Below are positions 8,322-16,526 of a stretch of 64,000 bases of DNA, piece by piece; the first letter of the stretch is position 1; each line of letters starts with the position of its first letter. The DNA is from Hyphomonas adhaerens MHS-3 (GTDB lineage: Bacteria > Pseudomonadota > Alphaproteobacteria > Caulobacterales > Hyphomonadaceae). The notes below the pieces were generated by a model. It saw only the letters and a list, made by a program, of their open reading frames with translations. It ran no database searches and was not told where the DNA came from. The stretch lies in the NCBI RefSeq assembly GCF_000685235.1, contig NZ_ARYH01000001.1, positions 2,170,001 to 2,234,000 of the forward strand, in the 5' to 3' direction. The position numbers were made by a program, and so were the translations under genes.

Positions 8322-9191
8322 TCAGGGCAGGCGTGCAAGCGCCTCCACGAGGAAGTCCGACATGATACGATTTCTCGTCAGGCTTGCGACATCCTCATGC
8401 ACGGCCAGCCAGAATGACCGCGTCACCGAGATGTCGCTCTGAAGAAGGGGCGTCAATTGCGGGACGCGGTTGGCCATGAAGGTCGGAAGAATGCCGAGCC
8501 CGGCACCTGCGGCCACCATCTCAAGCTGAGCGACAATGCTTGGACTGCACAGGTGGGGCGTCAGGCCGGGTAGCAACTCATCAAAATAACGAAGCTGGGA
8601 GGAGTAGATGAGGTCATCGACATATCCGATCAGCGTATGGTTCTGGAGATCTGCGCGGGAGTCTATCGATGCGCTGTTCTTCAGATAGTCGCGGGCCCCG
8701 TACAATTGCAAAGAGTAATCCGTAAGCTTGCGCACCTTGAGGCGGCCGGAAGAAGGCCGGGTCAGCAGGATCGACATGTCAGCCTGACGTTTCGGGACGC
8801 TGACGAACCCCGAAAGGGAGATAAGATCTATGTCGATCTTCGTGTGGCTTTCCCTGAACTGCTTGAGGGCAGGTGCGATCATGGTTGAACCGAGGCCTTC
8901 CGTTACGCCCAGCCGGATGCGTCCCGCCGCACTTTGTTCCGAAGCTGTCTCCGCGCGAATATCGAGGTACACCGACTCCATGGCCTCGGCCTGGGACGCC
9001 AGGCGCTCACCGGCCGGGGTCAGCACGTGGCCCCTGCGGGTGCGCTCGAACAAGGTGATGCCAAGGTCGTGCTCAAGCCGCTTGATGCGGCGGCTGATTG
9101 TGGTGGCGTCGATGTGAAGATGGGCAGCAGCGCCTTCGAGCTTCTGCTGCCGTGTCACGTCGAGAAAAATTTTAAGGTCATCCCAGTTCAT
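8322..9191 (-). CDS. LysR-family transcriptional regulator
   Basis: A 289-residue LysR regulator. The winged helix-turn-helix is at residues 1-60 (A-A-A-H-L-H-I-D-A-T-T-I-S-R-R-I-K-R-L), followed by a linker helix and a two-lobed effector domain of normal length. It is transcribed divergently from the acyl-CoA dehydrogenase at 9456, and the gap contains a perfect ATTGCAG-N7-CTGCAAT repeat, the shape of a LysR operator. It probably controls that gene and itself. A near-copy of the site lies upstream of the CoA ligase at 12312, so that gene may be a second target (inference). Confidence 0.9.
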   Translation of the reverse strand: MNWDDLKIFLDVTRQQKLEGAAAHLHIDATTISRRIKRLEHDLGITLFERTRRGHVLTPAGERLASQAEAMESVYLDIRAETASEQSAAGRIRLGVTEGLGSTMIAPALKQFRESHTKIDIDLISLSGFVSVPKRQADMSILLTRPSSGRLKVRKLTDYSLQLYGARDYLKNSASIDSRADLQNHTLIGYVDDLIYSSQLRYFDELLPGLTPHLCSPSIVAQLEMVAAGAGLGILPTFMANRVPQLTPLLQSDISVTRSFWLAVHEDVASLTRNRIMSDFLVEALARLP

Positions 9192-9212
9192 TCGCTGACT
9201 TTATCCTGCAAA

Positions 9213-9233
9213 ATTGCAGGTGTCATCTGCAAT
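9213..9233. promoter_or_regulatory. LysR-type operator 1
   Basis: Perfect inverted repeat ATTGCAG-N7-CTGCAAT, 22 bp upstream of the LysR start on the minus strand. A second palindrome, TGCAAAATTGCA (9207-9218), overlaps its left arm. Similar sites are at 12632 and 26819. Confidence 0.6.
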
Positions 9234-9455
9234 CGTCTCTGTAGACCCGCATTCCTCCAGTGCTTATTCCTGATAGCGGGACACAGAAACGTGGAAGGCT
9301 TCGGCCTGTGAATCCAGGCGGTACGTCGACTTGAATGGGGACTTGGCTCGCGGCCCGGAGGAGCGTTCTCTCCAAGGGCTTCTGGGGGAACTGGGGCGCC
9401 GTAGCCGGTATCAGTTTTTCATGATGGCGGGCGCCCCATTTTTTATTGAGATGAT

Positions 9456-10589
9456 ATGTCTTTGACCGAAGAACAGATGATGATTTCTGACATGGCGAAG
9501 AACTTCGCCATGAATGAACTGCGCCCGCATGCGGCAGAATGGGACAAGTTGGGCCAGATGGACCGGTCAAAGCTCGTTGCCCTTGGCGAGCTTGGGTTTG
9601 GCGGCATTTATACCCGGGAAGAATATGGTGGATCGAATCTCGGCCGGTTCGATGCTGCGCTGATTTTTGAGCAACTCTCCCGGGGCGACATCAGCCATGC
9701 CGCCTTTCTGTCGATCCACAATATGGCGACCTGGATGATCGACAGCTTCGCAGATGACGAGGTGCGTGCACATTACGTCCCCCGCCTTGCAGCGGCTGAT
9801 CTCATTGCGTCTTATTGCCTGACCGAGCCGGGCGCCGGATCTGATGCGGCGAGCCTCAAGACGAGTGCCAGGCGCGAGGGCGAAGAGTACGTTCTCAACG
9901 GCACCAAGATCTTCATCTCTGGGGCGGGCTTTTCTGACGTCTATGTCGTCATGGCGCGTACCTCGGATGATGGCGCGCGTGGCGTCTCCACCTTTATTGT
10001 TGAGAATGGGACGCCCGGCCTTTCTTTCGGCAAGCACGAAGACAAGATGGGCTGGAGGGCGCAACCGACCGCCATCGTCAATTTTGACGATTGCCGCATT
10101 CCTGTGAGAAATCGAGTCGGCGATGAGGGCAACGGATTCAGGTTCGCAATGGTCGGACTGGATGGCGGAAGGCTGAACATTGCGGCGTGCGCGCTCGGCG
10201 GCGCGCAGGATGCGCTGGATCGCGCCATGGCCTATGTGAAAGAGCGCAAACAGTTTGGCCGAGCGATTATCGAATTCCAGGCGACGCAATTCAAGCTTGC
10301 GGACATGGAGACTGAACTCGCCGCAGCGCGGTCGCTGCTCTATGACGCAGCGCGCAAGGTGGATGCAGGGGCTGTGGACAAGACGAAATTCTGTGCGATG
10401 GCGAAGCGCTTCGTTACCGACACAGCCTTCAAGGTTGCGAATGATGCGCTGCAGCTACATGGCGGTTATGGCTATCTGGCTGATTTCGAGGTCGAGCGGA
10501 TCGTGCGGGATTTGCGGGTTCATCAGATCCTGGAAGGCACAAATGAAATCATGCGGGTCATCGTCTCGCGTGAGATGATGAAGGAATAG
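9456..10589 (+). CDS. Acyl-CoA dehydrogenase, short/branched-chain type
   Basis: A 377-residue acyl-CoA dehydrogenase with all family hallmarks: the flavin-contacting T-E-P-G-A-G-S-D motif at about residue 124, an R-K-x-F-G-R motif in the C-terminal helix bundle, and a catalytic Glu in the L-E-G-T-N-E-I motif near residue 364. This Glu position is that of short- and medium-chain and isobutyryl-CoA dehydrogenases. It should form an α,β double bond in an acyl-CoA and pass electrons to ETF. It is divergent from the LysR gene and is followed by a hairpin shared with the convergent CoA ligase. The isobutyryl-CoA reading is a guess from similarity. Confidence 0.92.
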   Translation: MSLTEEQMMISDMAKNFAMNELRPHAAEWDKLGQMDRSKLVALGELGFGGIYTREEYGGSNLGRFDAALIFEQLSRGDISHAAFLSIHNMATWMIDSFADDEVRAHYVPRLAAADLIASYCLTEPGAGSDAASLKTSARREGEEYVLNGTKIFISGAGFSDVYVVMARTSDDGARGVSTFIVENGTPGLSFGKHEDKMGWRAQPTAIVNFDDCRIPVRNRVGDEGNGFRFAMVGLDGGRLNIAACALGGAQDALDRAMAYVKERKQFGRAIIEFQATQFKLADMETELAAARSLLYDAARKVDAGAVDKTKFCAMAKRFVTDTAFKVANDALQLHGGYGYLADFEVERIVRDLRVHQILEGTNEIMRVIVSREMMKE

Positions 10590-10615
10590 GGGCTGTCCTG
10601 ACCGACCGGGACAAT

Positions 10616-10645
10616 GCTCCCGCCAGGAAGTTTGTGAGCGGGGGC
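10616..10645. terminator. Hairpin between convergent genes
   Basis: GCTCCCGC (10616-10623) pairs with GCGGGGGC (10638-10645) with one G-T wobble, loop of 14 bases. It lies 27 bp after one stop and 21 bp from the convergent stop, so it can end transcription from both sides. There is no T-run. Confidence 0.5.
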
Positions 10646-10665
10646 GCGCGGCCTTGGCGGCAGTT

Positions 10666-12312
10666 TCATCCCTGTCCAGACTGTTCTGCCTTGGCCTGTG
10701 CTCTCAATTCACGGCGCAGGATCTTGCCCGTCGTCGTCATCGGGAATGAGTCCACAAATCGTATCTCCCGGGGATATTCATGCTTTGACAGGCGGTCGCG
10801 TACGGACTGCCGAATCTCATCCGCGAGCGCGTCGCTCGGTTCGTGGCCAGGCAGGAGCATGACATAAGCCCGGATAATTTCGGTACGCTCAGGGTCTGAG
10901 ACGCCGATCGCGGCCGCCATGCTCACAGCGGGGTGCCGGATAATTGCGTCTTCGATTTCTGTCGGACCAATCCTGTATCCTGAGCTTGTAATCACGTCGT
11001 CGGCTCTGCCGTGAAACCAATAGAAGCCGTCTTCGTCCTTGCTGGCCAGATCGCCGGAAATCATCCAGTCGCCGATGAACTTGCTGGCCGTCGCTTCCGG
11101 AGCGCGCCAGTATTCCAGCAGCATGACAGGATCCGGACGCTTGAATGCAAGATTGCCCACTGTGCCCGGCGGCAATTCATTTCCTTCGTCATCAAGGATG
11201 CTGGCCTTATGGCCGGGTAGGGGCGTGCCAAGCGAGCCGATGCGATAGTGGTTGAGGCCACTGCAATTGCCGAGTGTCATGTTGGCTTCGGTCTGCCCGA
11301 ACCCTTCATTGATGGTCGCCTTGAAAATGTCGAGCATTGCAGACAGCAGGTCTTTTCCGACTGCCTCGCTTCCGCTGATGATACTTCTGAGGCGCACATT
11401 GTTCCGCTCGACAAGATGTGAGTGTGGCTTCAGGAGCTTCATCATTGTCGGCGTCATAAAGGCGTTTCGGATAGCGTGTTCGCCCATTCTTCGCATCGTG
11501 AGTTCCGGATCGAATCCGGCCATGGGGAAAACCAGGATTGGCGTTCCGTAGTTCCACCCACATAGCAACGTGTTGCCAAGTCCGCCCATCCACGCCCAAT
11601 CCGCTGGGGACCACATCTTGTCGCCGGGCTGAGGATAGAGGTCGAACAATACTTCTGCGCCCGGGAGATGGCCAAAAAGGACCCGGTGTCCATGAAGCGT
11701 CCCTTTCGGCCAGCCTGTTGTGCCGGACGTGTAATTAATAAGGGCCGGTGTATCCGGCGAAAACATCAGGGTACGAAAGCTATCGCTGGCTCGATCCAGA
11801 GTCTCGTAGAATGGCATGGCGCCACCCTCCGGCGAACCATCAATGACGAATATATGCTCGAGGCTGGGGGCCAGCTTCTTGGCCTCAAGCACTTTTTCCA
11901 GGTTTGCCTGATCGGTGACCACCGCGCGGATTTCCGCATTGTTCAGACGGTATTCGAGGCCGTCGACGCCAAACAGAATTGACGTCGGAACCGATATGAG
12001 GCCAGCCTTCCAGCAGGCGATATGTGAGATCGCCGTTACCGGATGTTGGGGAAGGAGAACCATGACGCGGTCGCCCTGGTTGAGCCCCAGACCCGTCAGC
12101 ACATTGGCGAACTGATTGGCTCGCTGCTGGATTTCGCGGAAGGTGTAAGTCCGGATATCTGCACCAACATGATGAATGAGGGCAATCTTGTCGGGATCTT
12201 CCGCGTGGCGGTCGCAGATCTGATGCGCAATGTTGCATTGATCGGGCAGAGCCCAGCGAAACGTGTCATAGATCTCCGAATAGGTCTTCGCGGGTGTGAT
12301 CAGGCGTTGCAT
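10666..12312 (-). CDS. Acyl-CoA synthetase (AMP-forming), medium-chain type
   Basis: A 548-residue adenylate-forming ligase. The P-loop-like motif Y-T-S-G-T-T-G-x-P-K-G is at about residue 194, the S-G-D motif with the conserved Asp near residue 425, and the catalytic Lys sits in T-G-K-I-L-R-R-E-L at about residue 533. Sequence around it (A-D-W-A-W-M-G-G-L) is typical of the AcsM / medium-chain and aryl acid ligases. It should activate a carboxylic acid to its CoA thioester. A 34-codon ORF with a very strong ribosome site ends 32 bp upstream, and a LysR-type box lies about 320 bp upstream. Confidence 0.9.
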   Translation of the reverse strand: MQRLITPAKTYSEIYDTFRWALPDQCNIAHQICDRHAEDPDKIALIHHVGADIRTYTFREIQQRANQFANVLTGLGLNQGDRVMVLLPQHPVTAISHIACWKAGLISVPTSILFGVDGLEYRLNNAEIRAVVTDQANLEKVLEAKKLAPSLEHIFVIDGSPEGGAMPFYETLDRASDSFRTLMFSPDTPALINYTSGTTGWPKGTLHGHRVLFGHLPGAEVLFDLYPQPGDKMWSPADWAWMGGLGNTLLCGWNYGTPILVFPMAGFDPELTMRRMGEHAIRNAFMTPTMMKLLKPHSHLVERNNVRLRSIISGSEAVGKDLLSAMLDIFKATINEGFGQTEANMTLGNCSGLNHYRIGSLGTPLPGHKASILDDEGNELPPGTVGNLAFKRPDPVMLLEYWRAPEATASKFIGDWMISGDLASKDEDGFYWFHGRADDVITSSGYRIGPTEIEDAIIRHPAVSMAAAIGVSDPERTEIIRAYVMLLPGHEPSDALADEIRQSVRDRLSKHEYPREIRFVDSFPMTTTGKILRRELRAQAKAEQSGQG

Positions 12313-12344
12313 GCGTGTCTCTTTGGTTGAGCTGGAATGTAGCG

Positions 12345-12449
12345 TCAGTGCGCCAACGTTACTGGGACATCGTGTCGGGCGCTTTTTGTCAGCGCCACGA
12401 CTGTGTCATGGCTGATTGTGGGAAGAGAGGGGGCCGGAATAAATGTCAT
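12345..12449 (-). CDS. Possible 34-residue leader peptide or small protein
   Basis: A 34-codon ORF starting ATG at 12449 on the minus strand, behind the strongest ribosome site of the neighbourhood (AGGAAAGGAA, seven bases from the ATG). By contrast the ligase downstream has only a weak site. The peptide begins M-T-F-I-P-A-P and has no membrane segment or known motif. Because it ends 32 bp before the ligase start it could be a small protein, or a leader whose translation affects the ligase. No homologue can be named, and chance is possible. Confidence 0.35.
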   Translation of the reverse strand: MTFIPAPSLPTISHDTVVALTKSARHDVPVTLAH

Positions 12450-12631
12450 GGTCCAGTTCCTTTCCTTTCTTAGCGACGCGGATGTGGAGAGAGGCGTCGC
12501 CTTCCTGACTTTCAGGCTATGGCACGGAAACAAGAAAAGCAAAACATTTGCTTTATCCTTGGGGTGACCTGAGGACGATAGGCTTCGGGACCTTGCTTCG
12601 TTAAATCATGCGGCCGCGGCATAGCTGCATT

Positions 12632-12652
12632 ATTGCAGGTGCGGACTGCAAA
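12632..12652. promoter_or_regulatory. LysR-type operator 2
   Basis: ATTGCAG-N7-CTGCAAA, differing from the perfect repeat at 9213 in one arm base, and also sharing the GGTG that follows the left arm. It sits upstream of the leader ORF and CoA ligase on the minus strand. A weaker CTGCA-N4-TGCAG lies at 12731-12744. Confidence 0.5.
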
Positions 12653-13127
12653 ATTGTCCAGTTTACGGGATAAATGCGTGCTGATAGATCTGGTTAGAAC
12701 GATTGTACTGTCACTATACAAATTAATATTTCTGCATTCTTGCAGTTTCTGCTGCCGGTGCACTCGTACGTCCATGGTGTTCGTCGTGCATGGCTCGCAG
12801 CACCGAGTTTGACCTGCTTCGCGACCTCCGAGCGTGGCCGGTGATAGACTGGCGCCCGCAATTATCCAATGTTTCCAGAACCTGCGGGCGCCTCTTTTTC
12901 TCATGCGAACTCTCATTGTTGCGCATGGGGTGGTGCGTGCTTTCCGGCGCGTGCTCCGGAGCAGTCCAACTCCAGGTTCGCGGTATGGGCGGTGGGTGGT
13001 AGCGATACCCGAGCTATTCCGGGCCAACGAACAGTCGGTGTCTATTCTCAGTTGGCGAGCCTAATGAGGGGCGGGGCTTGTGTGGGCGAGGGGCCCCATG
13101 TCGTGTGGGCTGCGGTTGTGCGGGCGC

Positions 13128-13156
13128 TTGACCCAAATCAAAATGAATGTACTAAT
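13128..13156 (+). promoter_or_regulatory. Sigma70-like promoter with AT-rich motif
   Basis: TTGACC (13128-13133), 16 bp, then TACTAAT (13150-13156), 43 bp before the ATG at 13199. The spacer and -10 region carry the AT-rich motif (GAATGTACTAAT) that recurs in front of many genes of the window. Confidence 0.5.
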
Positions 13157-13198
13157 TTTATGATTGGTATTTCGCGTTGAAAATTCGGGGTGGTGTGA

Positions 13199-14275
13199 AT
13201 GATTGATTTCGAGCTGACAGATGAGCAGCAGGCGATACGCGACATGCTCCGTGAGTTCAGTGCGAATGAGATCGCGCCGCGCGCGCGCTCGCAGGACGAG
13301 GCCGGCCAGATCGATTCCGAGCTGATGAGCGCGATCTGGAAACTGGAGATCATCCAAAGCCAAAGTGAAGGGGGCGGGCGGTCGCCATTTCTGGCTGCAA
13401 TCGTGCTGGAAGAGCTTGCGGCTGGAGATGCCAGCGTCGCGACTGCAGTTGCTTCGACGATGGCTTACAGCTTGGCCATTGTCGATTATGGTACGGAAGA
13501 ACAAAAGCGCCGCCTGACAGAGGTTCTCAAGGCTCCGGAGTTCCAGGCGTCGGCCATTGCGGTGATGGAGCCCTCGTTCGCGTGCCCCGCAGAGAGGATG
13601 AAGACAGAGGCTGTTGACGAGGGGCGGCGGACTTATCTTCGCGGTACGAAGTCGATGGTGCCGCTGGCGTCGGGGTGTCGCGACTTTCTGGTTCTGGCGC
13701 GTTATAAGGGGCAGGAGGCTGCCTTTATTGTGCCGCGCGAAACGCGGGGCGTCACTGTCCGCGAGCCATGCCAAACGGTCGGGCTGCGCGCACTTCAGCT
13801 TTCTGAAGTTGTCTTCGACAATGTCGAAATTGATCCAGGCATGCAGCTGGGTGGGGTCGATGGCTGTGACACGCAGAAGATCAGGGACGGTGCTCGCACG
13901 GCGCAATCCTGCATCATGACAGGGCTCAGCGTCGCTGTGATGAACCACGTGGTGCCGTATGTGAAGGAGCGTGTGGTGCACGGCGCTCCTCTTGCCCAGA
14001 AACAGTCTGTGGCATTCAGAGTCGCGGATATGCGGATTGATACTGAAGCAATGCGCTGGATGAACTGGCGGTCTGCCTGGGAAATCGAGACGGGGCAGAG
14101 TGCGACCCGGCTGGCCGCTCTCGCTTGTGCATTTGCGGGGGAAAAAACGATGAAGATTGCAGACGAGGGCCTGCAGATGTTCGGCGGACATGGCTTCGTT
14201 TGCGAGCATCCGCTTGAGATGTGGTACCGCAACGCACGCGCAATATCCGTGCTTGAAGGTGTCGCCGGCCTTTGA
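13199..14275 (+). CDS. Acyl-CoA dehydrogenase, shortened C-terminus
   Basis: A 358-residue acyl-CoA dehydrogenase, first of a tandem pair. The N-terminal helical domain begins I-D-F-E-L-T-D-E-Q-Q. The usual T-E-P-x-A-G-S-D flavin motif is replaced by M-E-P-S-F-A-C-P around residue 122, and the protein stops five residues after the L-E-G that normally begins the catalytic and CoA-binding segment. Both changes suggest a poor or non-catalytic subunit. With the next gene (30 bp downstream) it may form an α2β2 enzyme like the FadE pairs of steroid degradation; this is inference. A sigma70-like promoter lies just upstream. Confidence 0.85.
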   Translation: MIDFELTDEQQAIRDMLREFSANEIAPRARSQDEAGQIDSELMSAIWKLEIIQSQSEGGGRSPFLAAIVLEELAAGDASVATAVASTMAYSLAIVDYGTEEQKRRLTEVLKAPEFQASAIAVMEPSFACPAERMKTEAVDEGRRTYLRGTKSMVPLASGCRDFLVLARYKGQEAAFIVPRETRGVTVREPCQTVGLRALQLSEVVFDNVEIDPGMQLGGVDGCDTQKIRDGARTAQSCIMTGLSVAVMNHVVPYVKERVVHGAPLAQKQSVAFRVADMRIDTEAMRWMNWRSAWEIETGQSATRLAALACAFAGEKTMKIADEGLQMFGGHGFVCEHPLEMWYRNARAISVLEGVAGL

Positions 14276-14305
14276 GCGGGCCAGGAATTCAAAGGATAAT
14301 AGCGA

Positions 14306-15472
14306 ATGGTTGATTTCAGTCTGACCGAGACAGACCAAAAACTTGTGGACCTCGTAAGAGAGGAGAACGATCTTGGTCGTCCGTATGCCCGGGAGCTGGA
14401 CAGAACCGTCGAAATCGAGCCTTCCCGGCTACGCGGGATCCATCCATCGATCGCGGGGCGGGAGAACCCTTACGAGCTGCTTGAGCGCGTTCATGAAGAA
14501 ACCAGTGGCCTGGTTATCGCAGAGGCGCTCATGTTCATGGCCAGTGCCAATGATGTGGAGCTACGCGACGTCGGAGGCCATGAGGCCTTTGGGTCCATGG
14601 TGCTGCGCAATTTCGGAAGCAGCGCCCAGAAGCAGGAATATGGGCATCTGAATCTCGCAATCGGTATAACGGAGCCCGATGCAGGGTCCGACCCCGCTGC
14701 GATGCGCTCCATGGCAAAGTATGATCCGGAAACGGATGAATACGTGTTGAATGGCGAGAAGATCTTTATCTCGTTCTTCAACAAGTTTGATGGTGCAGTA
14801 ACCCTCGCGAGGGTGGCGGGAGAGGACGGCGCGCGTCCCGAATTCGGAACGTTCGTGCTGGTGAAGGGCACGCCAGGACTGATGGAATCGCCGCAAATGC
14901 GCAAGCTGGGCGTGAGAAAACACGAGTTGTCCGGATTTGTTATGCAGGATGTGCGCATTCCTGCTTCAGCGCGTCTGGATGCCGATTTCGGTAAGACGCT
15001 GAGCAATTTCAATCATAATCGGCCGATTGTCGCTGCCGTTGCCCTCGCTTCGTGCCGGTCGCTTCTGGATTTCACTCGAACTCAGCTGGAGGAGGCGGGC
15101 ATCGAGATCGACTATGTGGCGAACCTGGCGGGGCGGAGCGCTATCGTGGATCGTTTCCTGCGCCTCGAGGCGTCATGGGAAGCTGCATGGGGAACAGTCA
15201 TGCGCGCCAAGTGGCTCGAGCACAAGCAGGGCATGTACTCAAACGGCTACCGCACCGAGGCATCCATCGCCAAGGCATTGGGGGCCAAAGTTGCGCGGGA
15301 GATCACGCAAGGCTGCCTGGAGATCCTTGGGCCGGAGTCCCTGTCCGAGGCATATCTTGCTGAGAAATGGTTCCGGGATGTTCGTATTGCGGACATCTAC
15401 GAAGGGGCCGGAGAGATCCAGAGAATCCTGATCGCGCGTGAGATATTTGGTTTTAAAAGAGAGTTGAGCTGA
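14306..15472 (+). CDS. Acyl-CoA dehydrogenase, catalytic partner of the tandem pair
   Basis: A 388-residue acyl-CoA dehydrogenase. It keeps the T-E-P-D-A-G-S-D flavin motif near residue 123 and the Y-E-G-A-G-E-I-Q catalytic motif near residue 370, so it has the residues its upstream neighbour lacks. An insertion-rich N-terminal half and the sequence N-H-N-R-P in the region of the substrate helix set it apart from the short-chain type at 9456. It probably dehydrogenates a bulky or alicyclic acyl-CoA together with the preceding subunit. It is followed 44 bp later by an SDR gene in the same operon. Confidence 0.88.
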   Translation: MVDFSLTETDQKLVDLVREENDLGRPYARELDRTVEIEPSRLRGIHPSIAGRENPYELLERVHEETSGLVIAEALMFMASANDVELRDVGGHEAFGSMVLRNFGSSAQKQEYGHLNLAIGITEPDAGSDPAAMRSMAKYDPETDEYVLNGEKIFISFFNKFDGAVTLARVAGEDGARPEFGTFVLVKGTPGLMESPQMRKLGVRKHELSGFVMQDVRIPASARLDADFGKTLSNFNHNRPIVAAVALASCRSLLDFTRTQLEEAGIEIDYVANLAGRSAIVDRFLRLEASWEAAWGTVMRAKWLEHKQGMYSNGYRTEASIAKALGAKVAREITQGCLEILGPESLSEAYLAEKWFRDVRIADIYEGAGEIQRILIAREIFGFKRELS

Positions 15473-15516
15473 AGACAGCTCTGCGGCTTCCGCACATGAA
15501 CGACTGGAGTGGCGAT

Positions 15517-16335
15517 ATGAGGCTGGCAGGCAAGGTTGCATTGATTACCGGCGTTAGCCCGAACATTGGGGGCGGAATTGCCGAAGAGTTGTGGCAGGCC
15601 GGCGCACGGATCGTGGCGGTAGATGCCAATGCGGGCAATGCGAACGATTGCGCGAACTACATCAATGCCAATGGTGGTGAAGCGATCGCACTCGTCTGCG
15701 ATGTGACGGATGAGGCGCAGGTCAGGCAATCTGTCGACCAGGCGGTCGAGCGGTTCGGTGGAATAGACATACTGGTCAACAATGCGGCCTTCTTCAATCA
15801 GAAGGGCGTTGTCGATATGAGTTACAAGGAGTGGCAGGATCAGACCGGAGTGATTCTGGATGGAGCATTCCTGTTCACGAAGTATGTTTCTTTGGCCATG
15901 ATTGAAGCTGGTCGACAGGGGAGCATCATTAACATTATTTCTACTGCGGGGCACCAGGGGCAGCCGGGCAATGTTGCCTACTCCACCTCAAAAATGGGGC
16001 TTATCAATTTTACGAATTCGGTGGCCATGGAGCTTGCGGAGTGGAACATCCGTGTCAACTCACTCACGCCGACCGCAACTGATCCCAGTGAGTCGGTGGA
16101 CCGTGCACGTCGCTGGGGGCGCAAGGTGGCCGAAGACCCGCGTGTCGCGGAATTGATGACCCAATTTGCGAGCCGCATCCCACTACAGAAATTGCCCAAG
16201 CCCAGCGACTATGGCAAAGCCGCCGTTTTCCTGGCCTCGGCGGATGCGTCGATGATTACAGGCACCGACATTCGGGTGGATGCGGGGGCCGTCTCAAAAT
16301 ACTGGGCATGGGATCCTGCGTCGGGGCGCAGTTGA
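15517..16335 (+). CDS. SDR family oxidoreductase
   Basis: A 272-residue classical SDR. The start at 15517 is preferred over 15496 because GGAG lies nine bases before it and it puts the first strand at the normal place. The Gly-rich motif reads T-G-V-S-P-N-I-G-G-G, slightly unusual, and N-N-A follows near residue 90. The catalytic Tyr-Lys pair is in Y-S-T-S-K, and the preceding catalytic residue is in the I-I-S-T-A-G-H stretch. It closes the operon of paired acyl-CoA dehydrogenases, so a 3-hydroxyacyl-CoA dehydrogenase role is attractive. A promoter for the next TonB receptor follows. Confidence 0.87.
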   Translation: MRLAGKVALITGVSPNIGGGIAEELWQAGARIVAVDANAGNANDCANYINANGGEAIALVCDVTDEAQVRQSVDQAVERFGGIDILVNNAAFFNQKGVVDMSYKEWQDQTGVILDGAFLFTKYVSLAMIEAGRQGSIINIISTAGHQGQPGNVAYSTSKMGLINFTNSVAMELAEWNIRVNSLTPTATDPSESVDRARRWGRKVAEDPRVAELMTQFASRIPLQKLPKPSDYGKAAVFLASADASMITGTDIRVDAGAVSKYWAWDPASGRS

Positions 16336-16417
16336 TTGGCTGCCTCGTTGTGGGCGTCCATTCTTCTCGCCCTTAGATCGCCCGAATTCATGCGGCTTAG
16401 ATGCAACAAAAATAAAA

Positions 16418-16436
16418 CAAACGTTCTTTTTATACG
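16418..16436 (+). promoter_or_regulatory. AT-rich promoter motif before TonB receptor
   Basis: CAAACGTTCTTTTT runs into a good -10 box, TATACG (16431-16436), about 90 bp before the receptor ATG. The same CAArCGTTCT core occurs at 48899 before the second extradiol dioxygenase. Confidence 0.45.
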
Positions 16437-16526
16437 AATGACCTATTGTTGAGGGCCGCTTTCAGCATTAAGAAAAACTGGTTCTGGAAAAAAACCAACA
16501 AGAGCTTCTAGGGAGGAAGACGGAAC

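Larger units (their letters stand above)
12450..13198. other. 749-bp intergenic region with regulatory sites
   Basis: I see no convincing gene here. On the left is the promoter side of the minus-strand ligase, including a CAAATGTTTT motif copy (minus strand, about 12541-12550) and the LysR box at 12632. The middle (12760-13080) has GC-rich sequence with only shadow ORFs. On the right is a sigma70-like promoter for the acyl-CoA dehydrogenase at 13199. Confidence 0.6.

Noticed and set aside
12512..13027. A 171-codon minus-strand ORF in the 749-bp gap
   Set aside because: Arg- and Thr-rich shadow composition, no ribosome site, and it overlaps the LysR box and promoter elements.
13061..14338. 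A 425-codon minus-strand open frame
   Set aside because: Antisense to the acyl-CoA dehydrogenase at 13199, with low-complexity composition and no recognisable domain.
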